DNA from: JANRKB01 sp033763695
Lineage (GTDB): Bacteria; Planctomycetota; Phycisphaerae; Phycisphaerales; UBA1924
Direction of reading: 5' to 3'
Assembly: GCA_033763695.1 (NCBI GenBank)
Contig: JANRKB010000055.1
Coordinates: 1-64,000 of the forward strand
DNA: 64,000 bases
In this document: one piece after another, positions 1 to 7,938 of the stretch
Numbering within the stretch: position 1 is the stretch's first letter
Layout: each line of letters starts with the position of its first letter
The notes under the pieces: model-generated
Database searches by the model: none
Seen by the model: only the letters and a program-made list of their open reading frames with translations
Told to the model about the DNA's origin: nothing
Position numbers and translations under genes: made by a program

Positions 1-2
1 AT

Positions 3-173
3 GGCCTGGGCCTTCACAAGGTGCTGGCGAACATCCAGACGGACAACGCCGCGTGCCTCCGCGTGGCGACGAAGCTCGGCTTCCGACCCATTCCAGGGGT
101 GCTCAGCAGCGTGCCTGTCGATGGCGTGCCGCTGCAGCACCAGCTCTACATGCGGACGATTCTGGACGAGTGA
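3..173 (+). CDS. C-terminal end of a GNAT-family N-acetyltransferase (5' truncated)
   Basis: Reading from base 3, an open frame runs in from the window edge and stops at 171-173, giving 56 residues. They include the series H-K-V-L-A-N-I-Q-T-D-N, then A-A-C-L-R-V-A-T-K-L-G-F, which matches the end of RimJ/RimL-type GNAT domains: a strand, an Asn-initiated helix, then the 'LGF' turn that closes the acetyl-CoA site. GNAT enzymes transfer acetyl from acetyl-CoA to an amine; the substrate cannot be told from this fragment. The longer ATG frame starting at base 1 is a shadow, with Arg/Ser/Cys-rich composition. Confidence 0.7.
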   Translation, partial: GLGLHKVLANIQTDNAACLRVATKLGFRPIPGVLSSVPVDGVPLQHQLYMRTILDE

Positions 174-275
174 CTGCTGGTTGGGTTGTGTTCGATCTCG
201 CGCCCCTCGCTGAAGATCACTTGGGAATGCCGCGGCATCGCGGTAGTATGGCGGCTTCCGCTCGGAGCCTCGCCC

Positions 276-881
276 ATGGTCACCGCCGCCTCGACATCAG
301 CCGACACGTGTTCCGGCCATCCGACTGGTGCCGATGCGATGCGCCGACTGCCGAAGCTTCGCGGGTTGATCGGCTACCTCGAATCACTGACCGGCCGCGC
401 TGATCTGGCAAGCCTCGAGCGGCACCTGCACCAGACCACGGTGACGCGAGCCGATCTCGGCGAGTTGTGCGTCTTTGGAACCGGCGGCTATCGCCGCAAC
501 GTGATCTGTCGTTCGCCCAACTACGAGTTGCTCGCGCTCTGTTGGCGCAGCGGTCACTGCACGCCGATCCACGATCACAAGGGATCAAGCTGTGCCTTCC
601 GCGTCGTCCACGGTCTGGGGACCGAGATCCGATTCATTCACACGCCCTCTGGGTTGATCTGCCCGTGTGCGACGACCCAGATGCCCGAGGGCTACGTCTG
701 TGCCGCGGAAGACGCTGATATTCATCAGGTCGTCAACATGCAGGCACCGGGCCAGGACTTGGTGACGCTGCACATCTACTCGACGCCGATCGTGAAGATG
801 AACACCTACTGCTTCATGGTGTCCAAGGGTGCCGAGTGCCCTGCCGGGCCGCAGGTGTACGACGACACCCAGATGTGCTGA
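276..881 (+). CDS. Cysteine dioxygenase type I family protein
   Basis: Predicted to oxidise L-cysteine to cysteine sulfinate with O2 on a non-haem Fe(II) in a cupin fold. The diagnostic pattern is present: P-I-H-D-H-K-G-S-S-C gives iron ligands His99 and His101 and Cys106, spaced as His86/His88/Cys93 in mammalian enzymes. D-I-H-Q-V-V-N supplies the third ligand, His150, and L-H-I-Y-S-T-P supplies Tyr168, the partner of the Cys-Tyr cross-link. Y-R-R-N at 72-75 resembles the substrate-carboxylate arginine motif. ATG 276 is chosen because GGAG lies 8 nt upstream and the 201-residue product fits the family; an in-frame ATG at 186 and one at 339 are alternatives. A related thiol dioxygenase remains possible. 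Confidence 0.85.
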   Translation: MVTAASTSADTCSGHPTGADAMRRLPKLRGLIGYLESLTGRADLASLERHLHQTTVTRADLGELCVFGTGGYRRNVICRSPNYELLALCWRSGHCTPIHDHKGSSCAFRVVHGLGTEIRFIHTPSGLICPCATTQMPEGYVCAAEDADIHQVVNMQAPGQDLVTLHIYSTPIVKMNTYCFMVSKGAECPAGPQVYDDTQMC

Positions 882-931
882 GATCGACGGCAGAGCGTTC
901 GCGCGAGTTCGCTCATGCATCGGCGGCCGCG

Positions 932-2944
932 TCAGCGTTGATCCGCAAGACGCTTGGCATGCACCGCGAGCAGCGTGACATCCGCGGGCGTGACGCCTTC
1001 GAGGCGCAGCGCCTGACCGAAGGTCCGCGGGCGAAACTTGCTCAGGCTTGCTTTGGCCTCGGCACGCAAGCCATCGATGGCAGCGAAGTCGATGCGATCG
1101 GGGATGCGCCGGCCTTCAAGCTCGGCCTGACGCTTGATCTCGGCCCGCTGGCGGACCACGAACGGCTCATAGCGGCGGTCGGCCCACACGGTCTCCCAGA
1201 CGCTTTGGCTGATCGAGACGCGTTCGCCGCGTGAGTTGACCATCGCAACAGAGCCAAGGTCTTCGCGCAGTGTCGCGAGCGTGTACGCGCTGCGGACGAT
1301 CACCTTCGCGAGCGGCTCGCCGTCGATACGCGTCGCATCAATCGCCGCATTGAGGGCCGCGATCTGCTCGCGTCGGTCGCGCATCATCGTCGCACGACGC
1401 TCGCCGAGTGCGTGCGAGCCCCACACGCCGTGCGACTCGGCGATCGCGCCGAGCCGATCGGGCGCGTTGTCCGCCCGCAACAGCAGGCGATGCTCCGCGC
1501 GACTCGTGAACATGCGATACGGCTCGATCGGGGTCTTGCACACCAGGTCGTCCATCAGGACGCCGATGTACGCCTCGTCGCGACCGAGGACCCATTCGCT
1601 CTGGCCGCGCACGAAGCGGGCCGCGTTCGCGCCGGCGACGAGGCCTTGGGCTCCGGCCTCTTCATAGCCGCTGGTGCCGTTGATCTGTCCCGCGAGGAAC
1701 AGGCCTTCGACGAGTCGCGTCATGCCCGTCGGCAAGATCTGATGCGGCCGCACCATGTCGTATTCGACGGCATATCCATATCGCAACACTTCTGCCTGTT
1801 CACACCCCGGCATCGAACGCACGATCACATCCTGCACGTCGGACGGCAGACTGGTCGAGATGCCGTTGCAATAGATCCAGTCGTCGCGGAGCGATTCGGG
1901 TTCGAGGAAGACGCCGTGCTCGCCGCGTTCGCTGAAGCGTACGACCTTGTCTTCGATTGACGGGCAGTAGCGCGGCCCGACGGACTCGATCTGGCCGCTG
2001 TACATCGGCGCGCGATGGAGATTCGCGCGGATCGCCTCGTGTGCCGCGGCATTCGTGCTCGTCTGGCGACACTCCACCTGCTTGAGCAGCGGAAAGCGGC
2101 CCACAAACCCGGCACGAGCCCAGGCGTCGAGCAGCCGCGTGGTGATCGCGCGATTCGCTGTCAAGTGCTCCCGTGCTGGCGTGCTGTCGTCAAGCGATTG
2201 CCACTCGGCGTGAAATGAACCTGGTTCGCGTTCATCGGCGTTGCGTGCCGTCAGATCGCTGAACGGGATCGGATTCGCATCGCCGTCCTGCGGCGGGAGA
2301 TCACTCCAGCGAATGCTCGAGCGTCGCAGACGCGGCGGCGTGCCGGTCTTGAGTCGGCCGAGTTCAAAGCCAAGTGCTTGCAACGCGCCGGAGATGCCAA
2401 CCGCCGCGGCTTCGCCAAAGCGCCCGCCGCTGGTCTTGCTCTCTCCGGTGTGCATCAGTCCACGCATGAACGTGCCGGTGGTGAGCACGACGGCGGGTGC
2501 GTGCAGCGTGCGACCGTCGTGGAGCACGATGCCGCGGATGCGATCGGACGTGACCAGTAGCTGATCGACGGTGCCCGAAACCACCACGATCTGCGGGCGG
2601 CTCGCGATGAGTCGCTGCACCGCCTCGGCATAGGCGTGCTTGTCGCACTGCGCCCGCGGCCCATACACCGCCGGCCCCTTGCTCGTGTTGAGCATCTTGA
2701 ACTGAATGCCGGTTGCGTCCGTCGCGAGCCCCATGACGCCGCCGAGCGCGTCGATCTCGCGGACAAGTTGCCCCTTGGCAAGCCCGCCGATCGCGGGGTT
2801 GCAGGACATCACGCCGATCTTGGTTGGGTCGATCGTGACCAGGGCGACGGAGCGCGGCTCGCCGAGGATGTTCGCCGCCGCCCACGCGGATTCAACGCCC
2901 GCGTGTCCGCCGCCGATCACAATGGTCTGAAACTGCTCCACCAC
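932..2944 (-). CDS. mnmG: tRNA uridine-5-carboxymethylaminomethyl modification enzyme MnmG (GidA)
   Basis: FAD-binding subunit of the MnmE-MnmG complex, which modifies the wobble uridine of certain tRNAs in the cytoplasm. Seen: N-terminal dinucleotide fold G-G-G-H-A-G-V-E-S-A, M-S-C-N-P-A-I-G-G, R-L-K-T-G-T-P-P-R, V-G-P-R-Y-C-P-S-I-E-D-K, A-G-Q-I-N-G-T-S-G-Y-E-E-A and F-T-S-R-A-E-H-R-L. About 670 residues if the GTG at 2944 is the start (a TTG at 2983 is also in frame), longer than the roughly 630 of E. coli. The excess is an insert of about 48 residues before the V-E-C-R-Q-T-S-T-N segment. It lies just downstream of the PLP enzyme gene on the same strand and probably shares its transcript. 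Confidence 0.93.
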   Translation of the reverse strand: MVEQFQTIVIGGGHAGVESAWAAANILGEPRSVALVTIDPTKIGVMSCNPAIGGLAKGQLVREIDALGGVMGLATDATGIQFKMLNTSKGPAVYGPRAQCDKHAYAEAVQRLIASRPQIVVVSGTVDQLLVTSDRIRGIVLHDGRTLHAPAVVLTTGTFMRGLMHTGESKTSGGRFGEAAAVGISGALQALGFELGRLKTGTPPRLRRSSIRWSDLPPQDGDANPIPFSDLTARNADEREPGSFHAEWQSLDDSTPAREHLTANRAITTRLLDAWARAGFVGRFPLLKQVECRQTSTNAAAHEAIRANLHRAPMYSGQIESVGPRYCPSIEDKVVRFSERGEHGVFLEPESLRDDWIYCNGISTSLPSDVQDVIVRSMPGCEQAEVLRYGYAVEYDMVRPHQILPTGMTRLVEGLFLAGQINGTSGYEEAGAQGLVAGANAARFVRGQSEWVLGRDEAYIGVLMDDLVCKTPIEPYRMFTSRAEHRLLLRADNAPDRLGAIAESHGVWGSHALGERRATMMRDRREQIAALNAAIDATRIDGEPLAKVIVRSAYTLATLREDLGSVAMVNSRGERVSISQSVWETVWADRRYEPFVVRQRAEIKRQAELEGRRIPDRIDFAAIDGLRAEAKASLSKFRPRTFGQALRLEGVTPADVTLLAVHAKRLADQR

Positions 2945-2989
2945 GCGGCGATGATATGCGGGAAACGCAGGATAACGCGTCAAGCTCGC

Positions 2990-4150
2990 TCAGCGTTCGA
3001 AAGTCCGACGTAGATCGTCGATCAAGTCGTCGGCGTCCTCGATACCGATCGACAGGCGGATGAGTGACTCGGGAAAGCCGCTGCGTTTTCGTACTTCCTC
3101 GGGGATGCTCTTGTGCGACATACGCGACGGCAGGCACACGCTCGACGACACGCTTCCGAAGCTCACGCTGATCGTGAAGAGTTCGAGCCGCGCGATCAAC
3201 GCCGCCGCTGCCTCAGCCGTGCCAAGCCCGCGCGGCAGGAAACTCACGAGCGCACCCGGGCCGCTCGCCTGTGAGCGATGCAGCGCAGCACCAGGATGCG
3301 CTTCGAGCCCCGGGAAGTACGCGCGCTCGACCGCGCCGTGCTCCGCCAGAAATGCGGCGACGCGCGAGGCCGACGCCTGCTGGCGATCCAGTCGCAGCGC
3401 GAGTGTCTTGAGTCCGCGCAAGAGAACGCTTGAATCAAACGGCGGGAGCGATGTTCCCTCGGCATTGCGAAGAAATGCCAGCTCAGCGGCAAGATCATCT
3501 CGATTCGTACACAGCACACCCGCGGTCACATCGCTGTGCCCGCTCAGGTACTTGGTCGCCGAGTGCAGCACGAGGTCTGCGCCCAGTGCCAGCGGGCGGC
3601 ACAAGTACGGCGACATCGCCGTGGCATCGACACACAGGATCGCGCCGACCGCTCGACATCGTGCCGCGACACGACGCAGATCGATGATGCGAAGCTGCGG
3701 ATTCGTCGGCGACTCGACATGCACGAGTCGTGTGCCCGACGAGATCAGCGCATCCACGTCGCCGGCGGCGAGATCGGCGTAGTGAACGTTGATGCCGCGC
3801 GGCGTCAGCACTTTCGACAGCAGGCGATAGGTCCCGCCGTAGAGGTCGTCCGACGCCACGACGCGATCGCCCGGACGCAGCAAACCGAACACGCCCGACA
3901 GTGCGCTCACGCCGCTGACATACGCCAGCGCGTGCGCGGCGTTGTCGAAACGCGCGAGTTGACCCTCCAGCACGCTCCGCGTCGGATTGCCACTTCGGGA
4001 GTAGTCGTACGCACCGAACTCAAGCGCCGAATCCTGCGCAAACGTCGAGGTTTGGTGGATCGGTGTCGCGACCGGGCGCGTTGGATCGCCCGGCGCGGCA
4101 TCGAAGCGCACGAGTCTCGTCGAGAATGCAAGAGGTTTGATGTCGGTCAT
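2990..4150 (-). CDS. Cys/Met-metabolism PLP-dependent enzyme (cystathionine lyase/synthase type)
   Basis: Fold-type I PLP enzyme of the transsulfuration family, 386 residues. Seen: Y-S-R-S-G-N-P-T near residue 50, Y-V-S-G-V-S-A-L-S-G (phosphate-binding loop), D-L-Y-G-G-T-Y-R-L near 102, E-S-P-T-N-P near 146, C-V-D-A-T near 173, and the Schiff-base lysine in H-S-A-T-K-Y at about Lys200. The family splits between cystathionine beta-lyase, gamma-lyase and gamma-synthase; sequence alone does not settle which. Start ATG 4150 lies 33 bp after the aspartokinase stop on the same strand, so these genes are probably co-transcribed. Confidence 0.85.
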   Translation of the reverse strand: MTDIKPLAFSTRLVRFDAAPGDPTRPVATPIHQTSTFAQDSALEFGAYDYSRSGNPTRSVLEGQLARFDNAAHALAYVSGVSALSGVFGLLRPGDRVVASDDLYGGTYRLLSKVLTPRGINVHYADLAAGDVDALISSGTRLVHVESPTNPQLRIIDLRRVAARCRAVGAILCVDATAMSPYLCRPLALGADLVLHSATKYLSGHSDVTAGVLCTNRDDLAAELAFLRNAEGTSLPPFDSSVLLRGLKTLALRLDRQQASASRVAAFLAEHGAVERAYFPGLEAHPGAALHRSQASGPGALVSFLPRGLGTAEAAAALIARLELFTISVSFGSVSSSVCLPSRMSHKSIPEEVRKRSGFPESLIRLSIGIEDADDLIDDLRRTFER

Positions 4151-4183
4151 CGCCGATCTCCACGCGGTGCTGTGTCGTGCCGC

Positions 4184-5014
4184 TTACGCCACCGCCTCCG
4201 CGGTCCGTGCCGGGGCCGGTCGCTCACCCAGCGGCGCCTGCACGGTATCACCCGCGTGGACCAGCGTGGATCGCGTCGCGCCGACGCGCGTGACGACGAA
4301 CGGCAGCCTGCGCCAGCGGGCGAAACGCACCGCCTTGTGCTGCACGATGCCCTCATCAAGCGCAAGCACGGCGTCGAACGAAACACGCTCGTAGCGACGC
4401 GCATCGGCGTGTTCGTTGGGGTCGCGGTCGTACAGGCCATCGACATCCTTGAGCAGGACGCACTCGGCGCCAAGCTCCGCGGCGATGAACAGCGCGGTCA
4501 GGTCCGATCCGCCGCGGCCCAGCAGCGTGATCCGCCCGAGCTCATCGCGGCCCACGAAACCAGGCACCACGAGCACCGGACGACTGTTGAGCGCCTTGCG
4601 GATGTTGGTGCTGTCGAGCAGGAACGCGTCGGCGTCGAGCACCGGGCCGTGCGTGCGCAGGCCGATGCCCGCCGAGTCAAGCACGTGCGCCGGGATGCCC
4701 GCGCGATGCAGTGCGAGGCCGAGCAGCGACGTGGCGCGGGCCTCGCCGGTTGCCAGAAACGCCGCGAGTGCTTCGGGCTCTGCCGGGCCGCCGGCGGTCG
4801 CGTGCTCGAGCAGATCGTCGGTCGTCGAGCCAAGCGCCGACACGACGGCGACGACGCGAGCGCCTTCGTCAAGACGATGCTGAATCTCGCGGATGGCGAC
4901 ATGCAGTTGCTGCTCGCTCGGCAGCACCGAACTGCCGAACTTGAGAACCACCACGCGCCCCGCGGGCGGCGTGGAGTGGGCGGACGAGACACGATCCGAG
5001 ATGCGATTGGACAT
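4184..5014 (-). CDS. Aspartokinase-type amino acid kinase, catalytic domain only (no ACT domains)
   Basis: About 276 residues, the length of an aspartokinase catalytic domain; typical enzymes are 400-450 with two C-terminal ACT domains. Seen: V-V-V-L-K-F-G-S-S-V (variant of the usual K-F-G-G-T-S), V-V-A-V-V-S-A-L-G, T-L-L-G-R-G-G-S-D-L-T, K-D-V-D-G-L-Y-D-R-D-P and, near the end, Q-H-K-A-V-R-F-A. Aspartokinase phosphorylates aspartate in the first step toward homoserine, methionine and threonine. The ACT domains normally bind Lys/Thr, so this protein should lack classical feedback inhibition unless a separate subunit supplies it. Start ATG 5014 is preferred over 5101 because it removes an unconserved 29-residue leader. 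It sits between two Cys/Met PLP enzyme genes. Confidence 0.75.
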   Translation of the reverse strand: MSNRISDRVSSAHSTPPAGRVVVLKFGSSVLPSEQQLHVAIREIQHRLDEGARVVAVVSALGSTTDDLLEHATAGGPAEPEALAAFLATGEARATSLLGLALHRAGIPAHVLDSAGIGLRTHGPVLDADAFLLDSTNIRKALNSRPVLVVPGFVGRDELGRITLLGRGGSDLTALFIAAELGAECVLLKDVDGLYDRDPNEHADARRYERVSFDAVLALDEGIVQHKAVRFARWRRLPFVVTRVGATRSTLVHAGDTVQAPLGERPAPARTAEAVA

Positions 5015-5114
5015 GGCACGTGCTTTCTGCGGCAGACTGCCGCGGAGGTTCAGAGTTGTTGTGATTCGTGAGTGCGTGGTTCTGCGATAATCGTGATTCA
5101 CACGATCAAGTTGC

Positions 5115-6425
5115 TCAGCGGGCCGAGCCTGCGACGGCGTGAGCCGCGGCGTGTTTCGCTTTCTCGCGTGCCGTCTCGCCGTGCTCCAGTGCTTGTTTCA
5201 GGTCGGCGATGATGTCGGCCGGATCCTCAAGCCCGACGGAGAGACGGATCAGGCCGTCGCTGATGCCGGTGGCGAGTCGTTGCTCGCGCGGCACGTCGCC
5301 GTGGGTCATCGTGGCGGGGTGGGTGATGAGCGTCTCCACCGCGCCGAGGTTCTCGGCCAGACAACACAACTTCACGTTGTTCATGACGGCACGCCCTGCC
5401 TCGACGCCGCCGCGGACCTCGAAGGATAGCAGTCCGCCGTGCAGCAGGTGCTGGCGTTTCGCGAGCGTCGCCTGCGGGAAAGACTCCAGCCCGGGATACG
5501 CCACCTTGGTTACGCTCGGCTGTTTCTCCAGCCAGCGAGCGACTTCGAGCGCGTTCGCGCTGTGCTGCTTGAGCCGCAGCGGCAGCGTCTTGAGCCCGCG
5601 CAGCGTGAGCCACGCGTTGAAGGGCGACTGGATCGAGCCGACCGTCTTGCGAATGAAGCGCAGCCGCTCGAGCAGAGCTTCGTCGCGGCTCACGATCGCG
5701 CCGCCCACCGTCGCGTTGTGCCCCTCGATGTGCTTGGTCGTTGAGTAGAGGGTCGCCGTCGCTCCCAAGTCGAGCGGACGCTGGCCGACAGCGGTGAGGA
5801 ACGTGTTGTCGACGACGAGCGGCACGCCCAGTGCATCGGCCACGACCGACACCACGCGAATGTCGATGAGCTTCAGCGTCGGATTGCCCGGCGTCTCGAT
5901 GAAGATGAGCTTGGTGTTCTTGCGAGCCGCGGCATGGATCGCTTCGGCGTTCGTCGCGTCGACGAACGTCGCGCTGATGCCGAGCTGATCGAGCACCTGG
6001 GCGAGCAGGCGATGCGTGCCGCCGTAGACCACGTCGGACACGATCACATGGTCTCCGCTCTTGAGGAGCGCGATGAACAACGCGTGCGTCGCGGCCATGC
6101 CGGTGCCGAAGGCCACGGCTTCGGGCGCGTTCTCGATCGCTCCCAACGCGAGTTCAAGCGCAGAAACCGTCGGGTTGCTCGCCCGCGAGTATGTGTGGCC
6201 CAGGTCTTCGCCGACACCTTGCTGGACATATGTCGTCGACTGGCAGATCGACGGCAGGATTGCGCCGTGCGTGCCGTCGGGTGCGAGCGACCCGTGGATC
6301 GCGCGGGTTTCCAGCGAGCCGCCGGAGAATCGCGGCGTGATCGCGCCCTTCTTGGTGCGACGCGGCGGCGTGCCGGCGTGCGAATCGGCGGTCGAGTTCG
6401 TGTGGTTCTGATGAGCGTGCGACAT
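5115..6425 (-). CDS. Trans-sulfuration PLP enzyme (cystathionine gamma-synthase / O-acyl-homoserine sulfhydrylase type)
   Basis: A 436-residue fold-type I PLP enzyme. Seen: T-Y-S-R-A-S-N-P-T near 78, F-G-T-G-M-A-A-T near 106, V-V-Y-G-G-T-H-R-L near 132, E-T-P-G-N-P-T near 177, V-V-D-N-T-F near 204 and the PLP lysine in S-T-T-K-H-I-E-G-H at about Lys231. V-G-S-I-Q-S-P-F-N-A-W and E-N-L-G-A-V-E-T-L-I-T-H-P-A-T-M-T-H are typical of synthases and sulfhydrylases acting on activated homoserine. The first 35 residues are a His/Lys/Arg-rich extension. It is first in a minus-strand group with an aspartokinase and a second PLP enzyme. A long untranslated leader precedes it. Confidence 0.85.
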   Translation of the reverse strand: MSHAHQNHTNSTADSHAGTPPRRTKKGAITPRFSGGSLETRAIHGSLAPDGTHGAILPSICQSTTYVQQGVGEDLGHTYSRASNPTVSALELALGAIENAPEAVAFGTGMAATHALFIALLKSGDHVIVSDVVYGGTHRLLAQVLDQLGISATFVDATNAEAIHAAARKNTKLIFIETPGNPTLKLIDIRVVSVVADALGVPLVVDNTFLTAVGQRPLDLGATATLYSTTKHIEGHNATVGGAIVSRDEALLERLRFIRKTVGSIQSPFNAWLTLRGLKTLPLRLKQHSANALEVARWLEKQPSVTKVAYPGLESFPQATLAKRQHLLHGGLLSFEVRGGVEAGRAVMNNVKLCCLAENLGAVETLITHPATMTHGDVPREQRLATGISDGLIRLSVGLEDPADIIADLKQALEHGETAREKAKHAAAHAVAGSAR

Positions 6426-6643
6426 GGGACCGGTCCTCTTTCTGGGACGCTCCGTTCGCGAGTGATCGCGACCCGGAGGCCTCGTCCGTCGCAGTGCGAC
6501 GGGACGTGCTTGCGTTGAGTGGTGGGGGGCTCGGGCGATTGCTGCTGATGACTCAGCCGCGGCCGCGAGCGACAGCGTGTGCGAATGGAAACGGCCCGCA
6601 AACAGCCCCCGAGGACGTCCTACTGCATCGTTCGACGCGTGTT

Positions 6644-6739
6644 GTGATTTCAGGAGCGGAGCGAACCGGCGAGTGATTCAAGCCGGTTCAGATGTCTGAC
6701 TCGTTGGTCAGGCGTGCAGATCTCACCGCTGCCGATCAC
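6644..6739. other. Structured intergenic element (three-way-junction candidate) in the leader of the PLP enzyme gene
   Basis: The gap 6426-6894 has no convincing gene but contains a compact fold. An outer stem pairs GTGAT (6644-6648) with ATCAC (6735-6739). A second stem pairs AGCGG (6655-6659) with CCGCT (6726-6730). Inside lie two hairpins: GAACCGGC/GCCGGTTC (6663-6670 with 6682-6689, 8 bp, 11-nt loop) and CTGAC/GTCAG (6696-6700 with 6707-6711, 6-nt loop). Either strand could fold this way. On the minus strand it would lie about 220 nt upstream of the start of the sulfur amino acid gene, suggesting a cis-regulatory leader. It does not match the SAM or SAH riboswitch consensus patterns known to me. 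Confidence 0.35.
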
Positions 6740-6894
6740 GCGAAGAACAGGACGCCACCGGGGGTGGGCATTCCCATCGACATTCGCATTCGGCATTTGA
6801 GACAGCAGGTGCTCACGCGGCAAAACTCCGAGGTCGAGAACAGTACCCGACCTGCCGCGCAAGTCAAGCAGGCTGCTGGGGAAGCACGCGGACG

Positions 6895-7872
6895 TTAGTT
6901 CGTCCACACGCCGCCGAGGCGTGGCGGCGGCTGGCGACGGCCGATCTCTTCAAGCGTCGCACGCTGCGCCGCATCGAGCAGATCCGGTTTCGGCGGCACG
7001 ATCTGGATGATCGCATAAAGGTCGCCGACGGTGCCGTCCGCCGCCTTGATGCCCTTGCTCTTGATGCGGAGCTTGCGTCCACTCGTCGTGCCGGGCGGAA
7101 CCGTGATCTCGACTCGACCGCTCAAGGTTGGGACGTTGACGGTTGCCCCGAGCACGGCTTCGCTCAGCGACAGGGGCAACTGAAAGAACACGTCGAGTCC
7201 CTTGCCGAGCGTCAGTCCCTCGCCCCGCCAGAAGTGCTCGTGCGGCTGAACCTTCACCGTGAGAATCAGATCCGTCGCCTCGTGGCCGCGCGTCGCGGGC
7301 TGACCAGCGCCGCGAACCCGCAACTGCGCGCCGTCGGCGATCCCCGCGGGAATGGTCACCTCGATGTTCTTGGTGGTGCCATCGCGGGTGATGCGAATGT
7401 GCTGCGTGCCGCCCGTGGCGGCGAGGATGAACGGGATCTCGATCGTGTGCTCAACATTGTCGCGTCGCGCGGCTTTGGCTTTGCCGCGCGGACTGCCGCC
7501 GCGCATCGAATCGGCAAAGCCGCCGCGCCCGCCGAAGAACGTCTCAAACATCGACGACAGGTCTTCCGCGTCAAAGTCGCTGGTCTCGGTTGACCACTGC
7601 ACGTTGGGCCCGCCGGCGCTGCCACGGCCCGCGCGTCCCGCGCCCGCGAAGTTGGGAGCATCGTGCCCGTATTGGTCGTAGGTCTTGCGCTTGGCGTCGT
7701 CGGAGAGAACGTCGTACGCCTCTTGGATCTCGGCGAACTTCTTGGCCGCGTCGGGTTCCTTGTTGCGATCCGGATGGAACTTGAGCGCGAGCTTGCGATG
7801 CGCCTTCTTGATCTCATCGGCGCTCGCCGTCTTGGAGACCCCCAGCACGTCATAGTAGTCGCGTTTGGCCAT
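6895..7872 (-). CDS. DnaJ-class co-chaperone without zinc finger (CbpA-like)
   Basis: Cytoplasmic J-domain protein that stimulates the ATPase of DnaK-type Hsp70s. Residues 4-70 form a J domain with the H-P-D signature at about 33-35 and the D-Y-Y-D-V-L-G-V start typical of the family. A Gly-rich linker follows, then two beta-rich substrate-binding domains from about 135 with V-T-I-P-A-G-I-A-D-G and V-P-P-G-T-T-S-G-R-K-L-R-I. The four C-X-X-C-X-G-X-G repeats of type I DnaJ are absent, so it is a type II, CbpA-like protein of 325 residues. It is downstream of the NAD(P)HX dehydratase gene on the same strand, after a gap of 66 bp. Confidence 0.9.
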   Translation of the reverse strand: MAKRDYYDVLGVSKTASADEIKKAHRKLALKFHPDRNKEPDAAKKFAEIQEAYDVLSDDAKRKTYDQYGHDAPNFAGAGRAGRGSAGGPNVQWSTETSDFDAEDLSSMFETFFGGRGGFADSMRGGSPRGKAKAARRDNVEHTIEIPFILAATGGTQHIRITRDGTTKNIEVTIPAGIADGAQLRVRGAGQPATRGHEATDLILTVKVQPHEHFWRGEGLTLGKGLDVFFQLPLSLSEAVLGATVNVPTLSGRVEITVPPGTTSGRKLRIKSKGIKAADGTVGDLYAIIQIVPPKPDLLDAAQRATLEEIGRRQPPPRLGGVWTN

Positions 7873-7938
7873 TGCAAGACTCTATTCACGCACGCCCCGC
7901 CGCAGCATCGGGCCAGCGAGCGCGGCGACCGGCGAAAG

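Noticed and set aside
1..213. ATG-started frame at the window edge
   Set aside because: The +3 frame over the same bases encodes a GNAT C-terminus, which is far more convincing.
3536..5071. Long plus-strand open frame opposite the PLP enzyme and aspartokinase genes
   Set aside because: Arg/His/Ala-rich shadow of well-recognised minus-strand genes.
6660..6735. tRNA-like signal on the plus strand (TCGTTGGTCAG followed by GTGCAGATC, similar to an anticodon stem plus T-arm)
   Set aside because: The T-loop is degenerate, the anticodon-like loop has 6 nt, and no 7-bp acceptor stem or CCA end can be drawn.
6650..6907. 85-residue open frame on the minus strand in the leader region
   Set aside because: It overlaps the folded element, has no ribosome site and reads as Arg-rich chance sequence. 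Better explained by non-coding structure.
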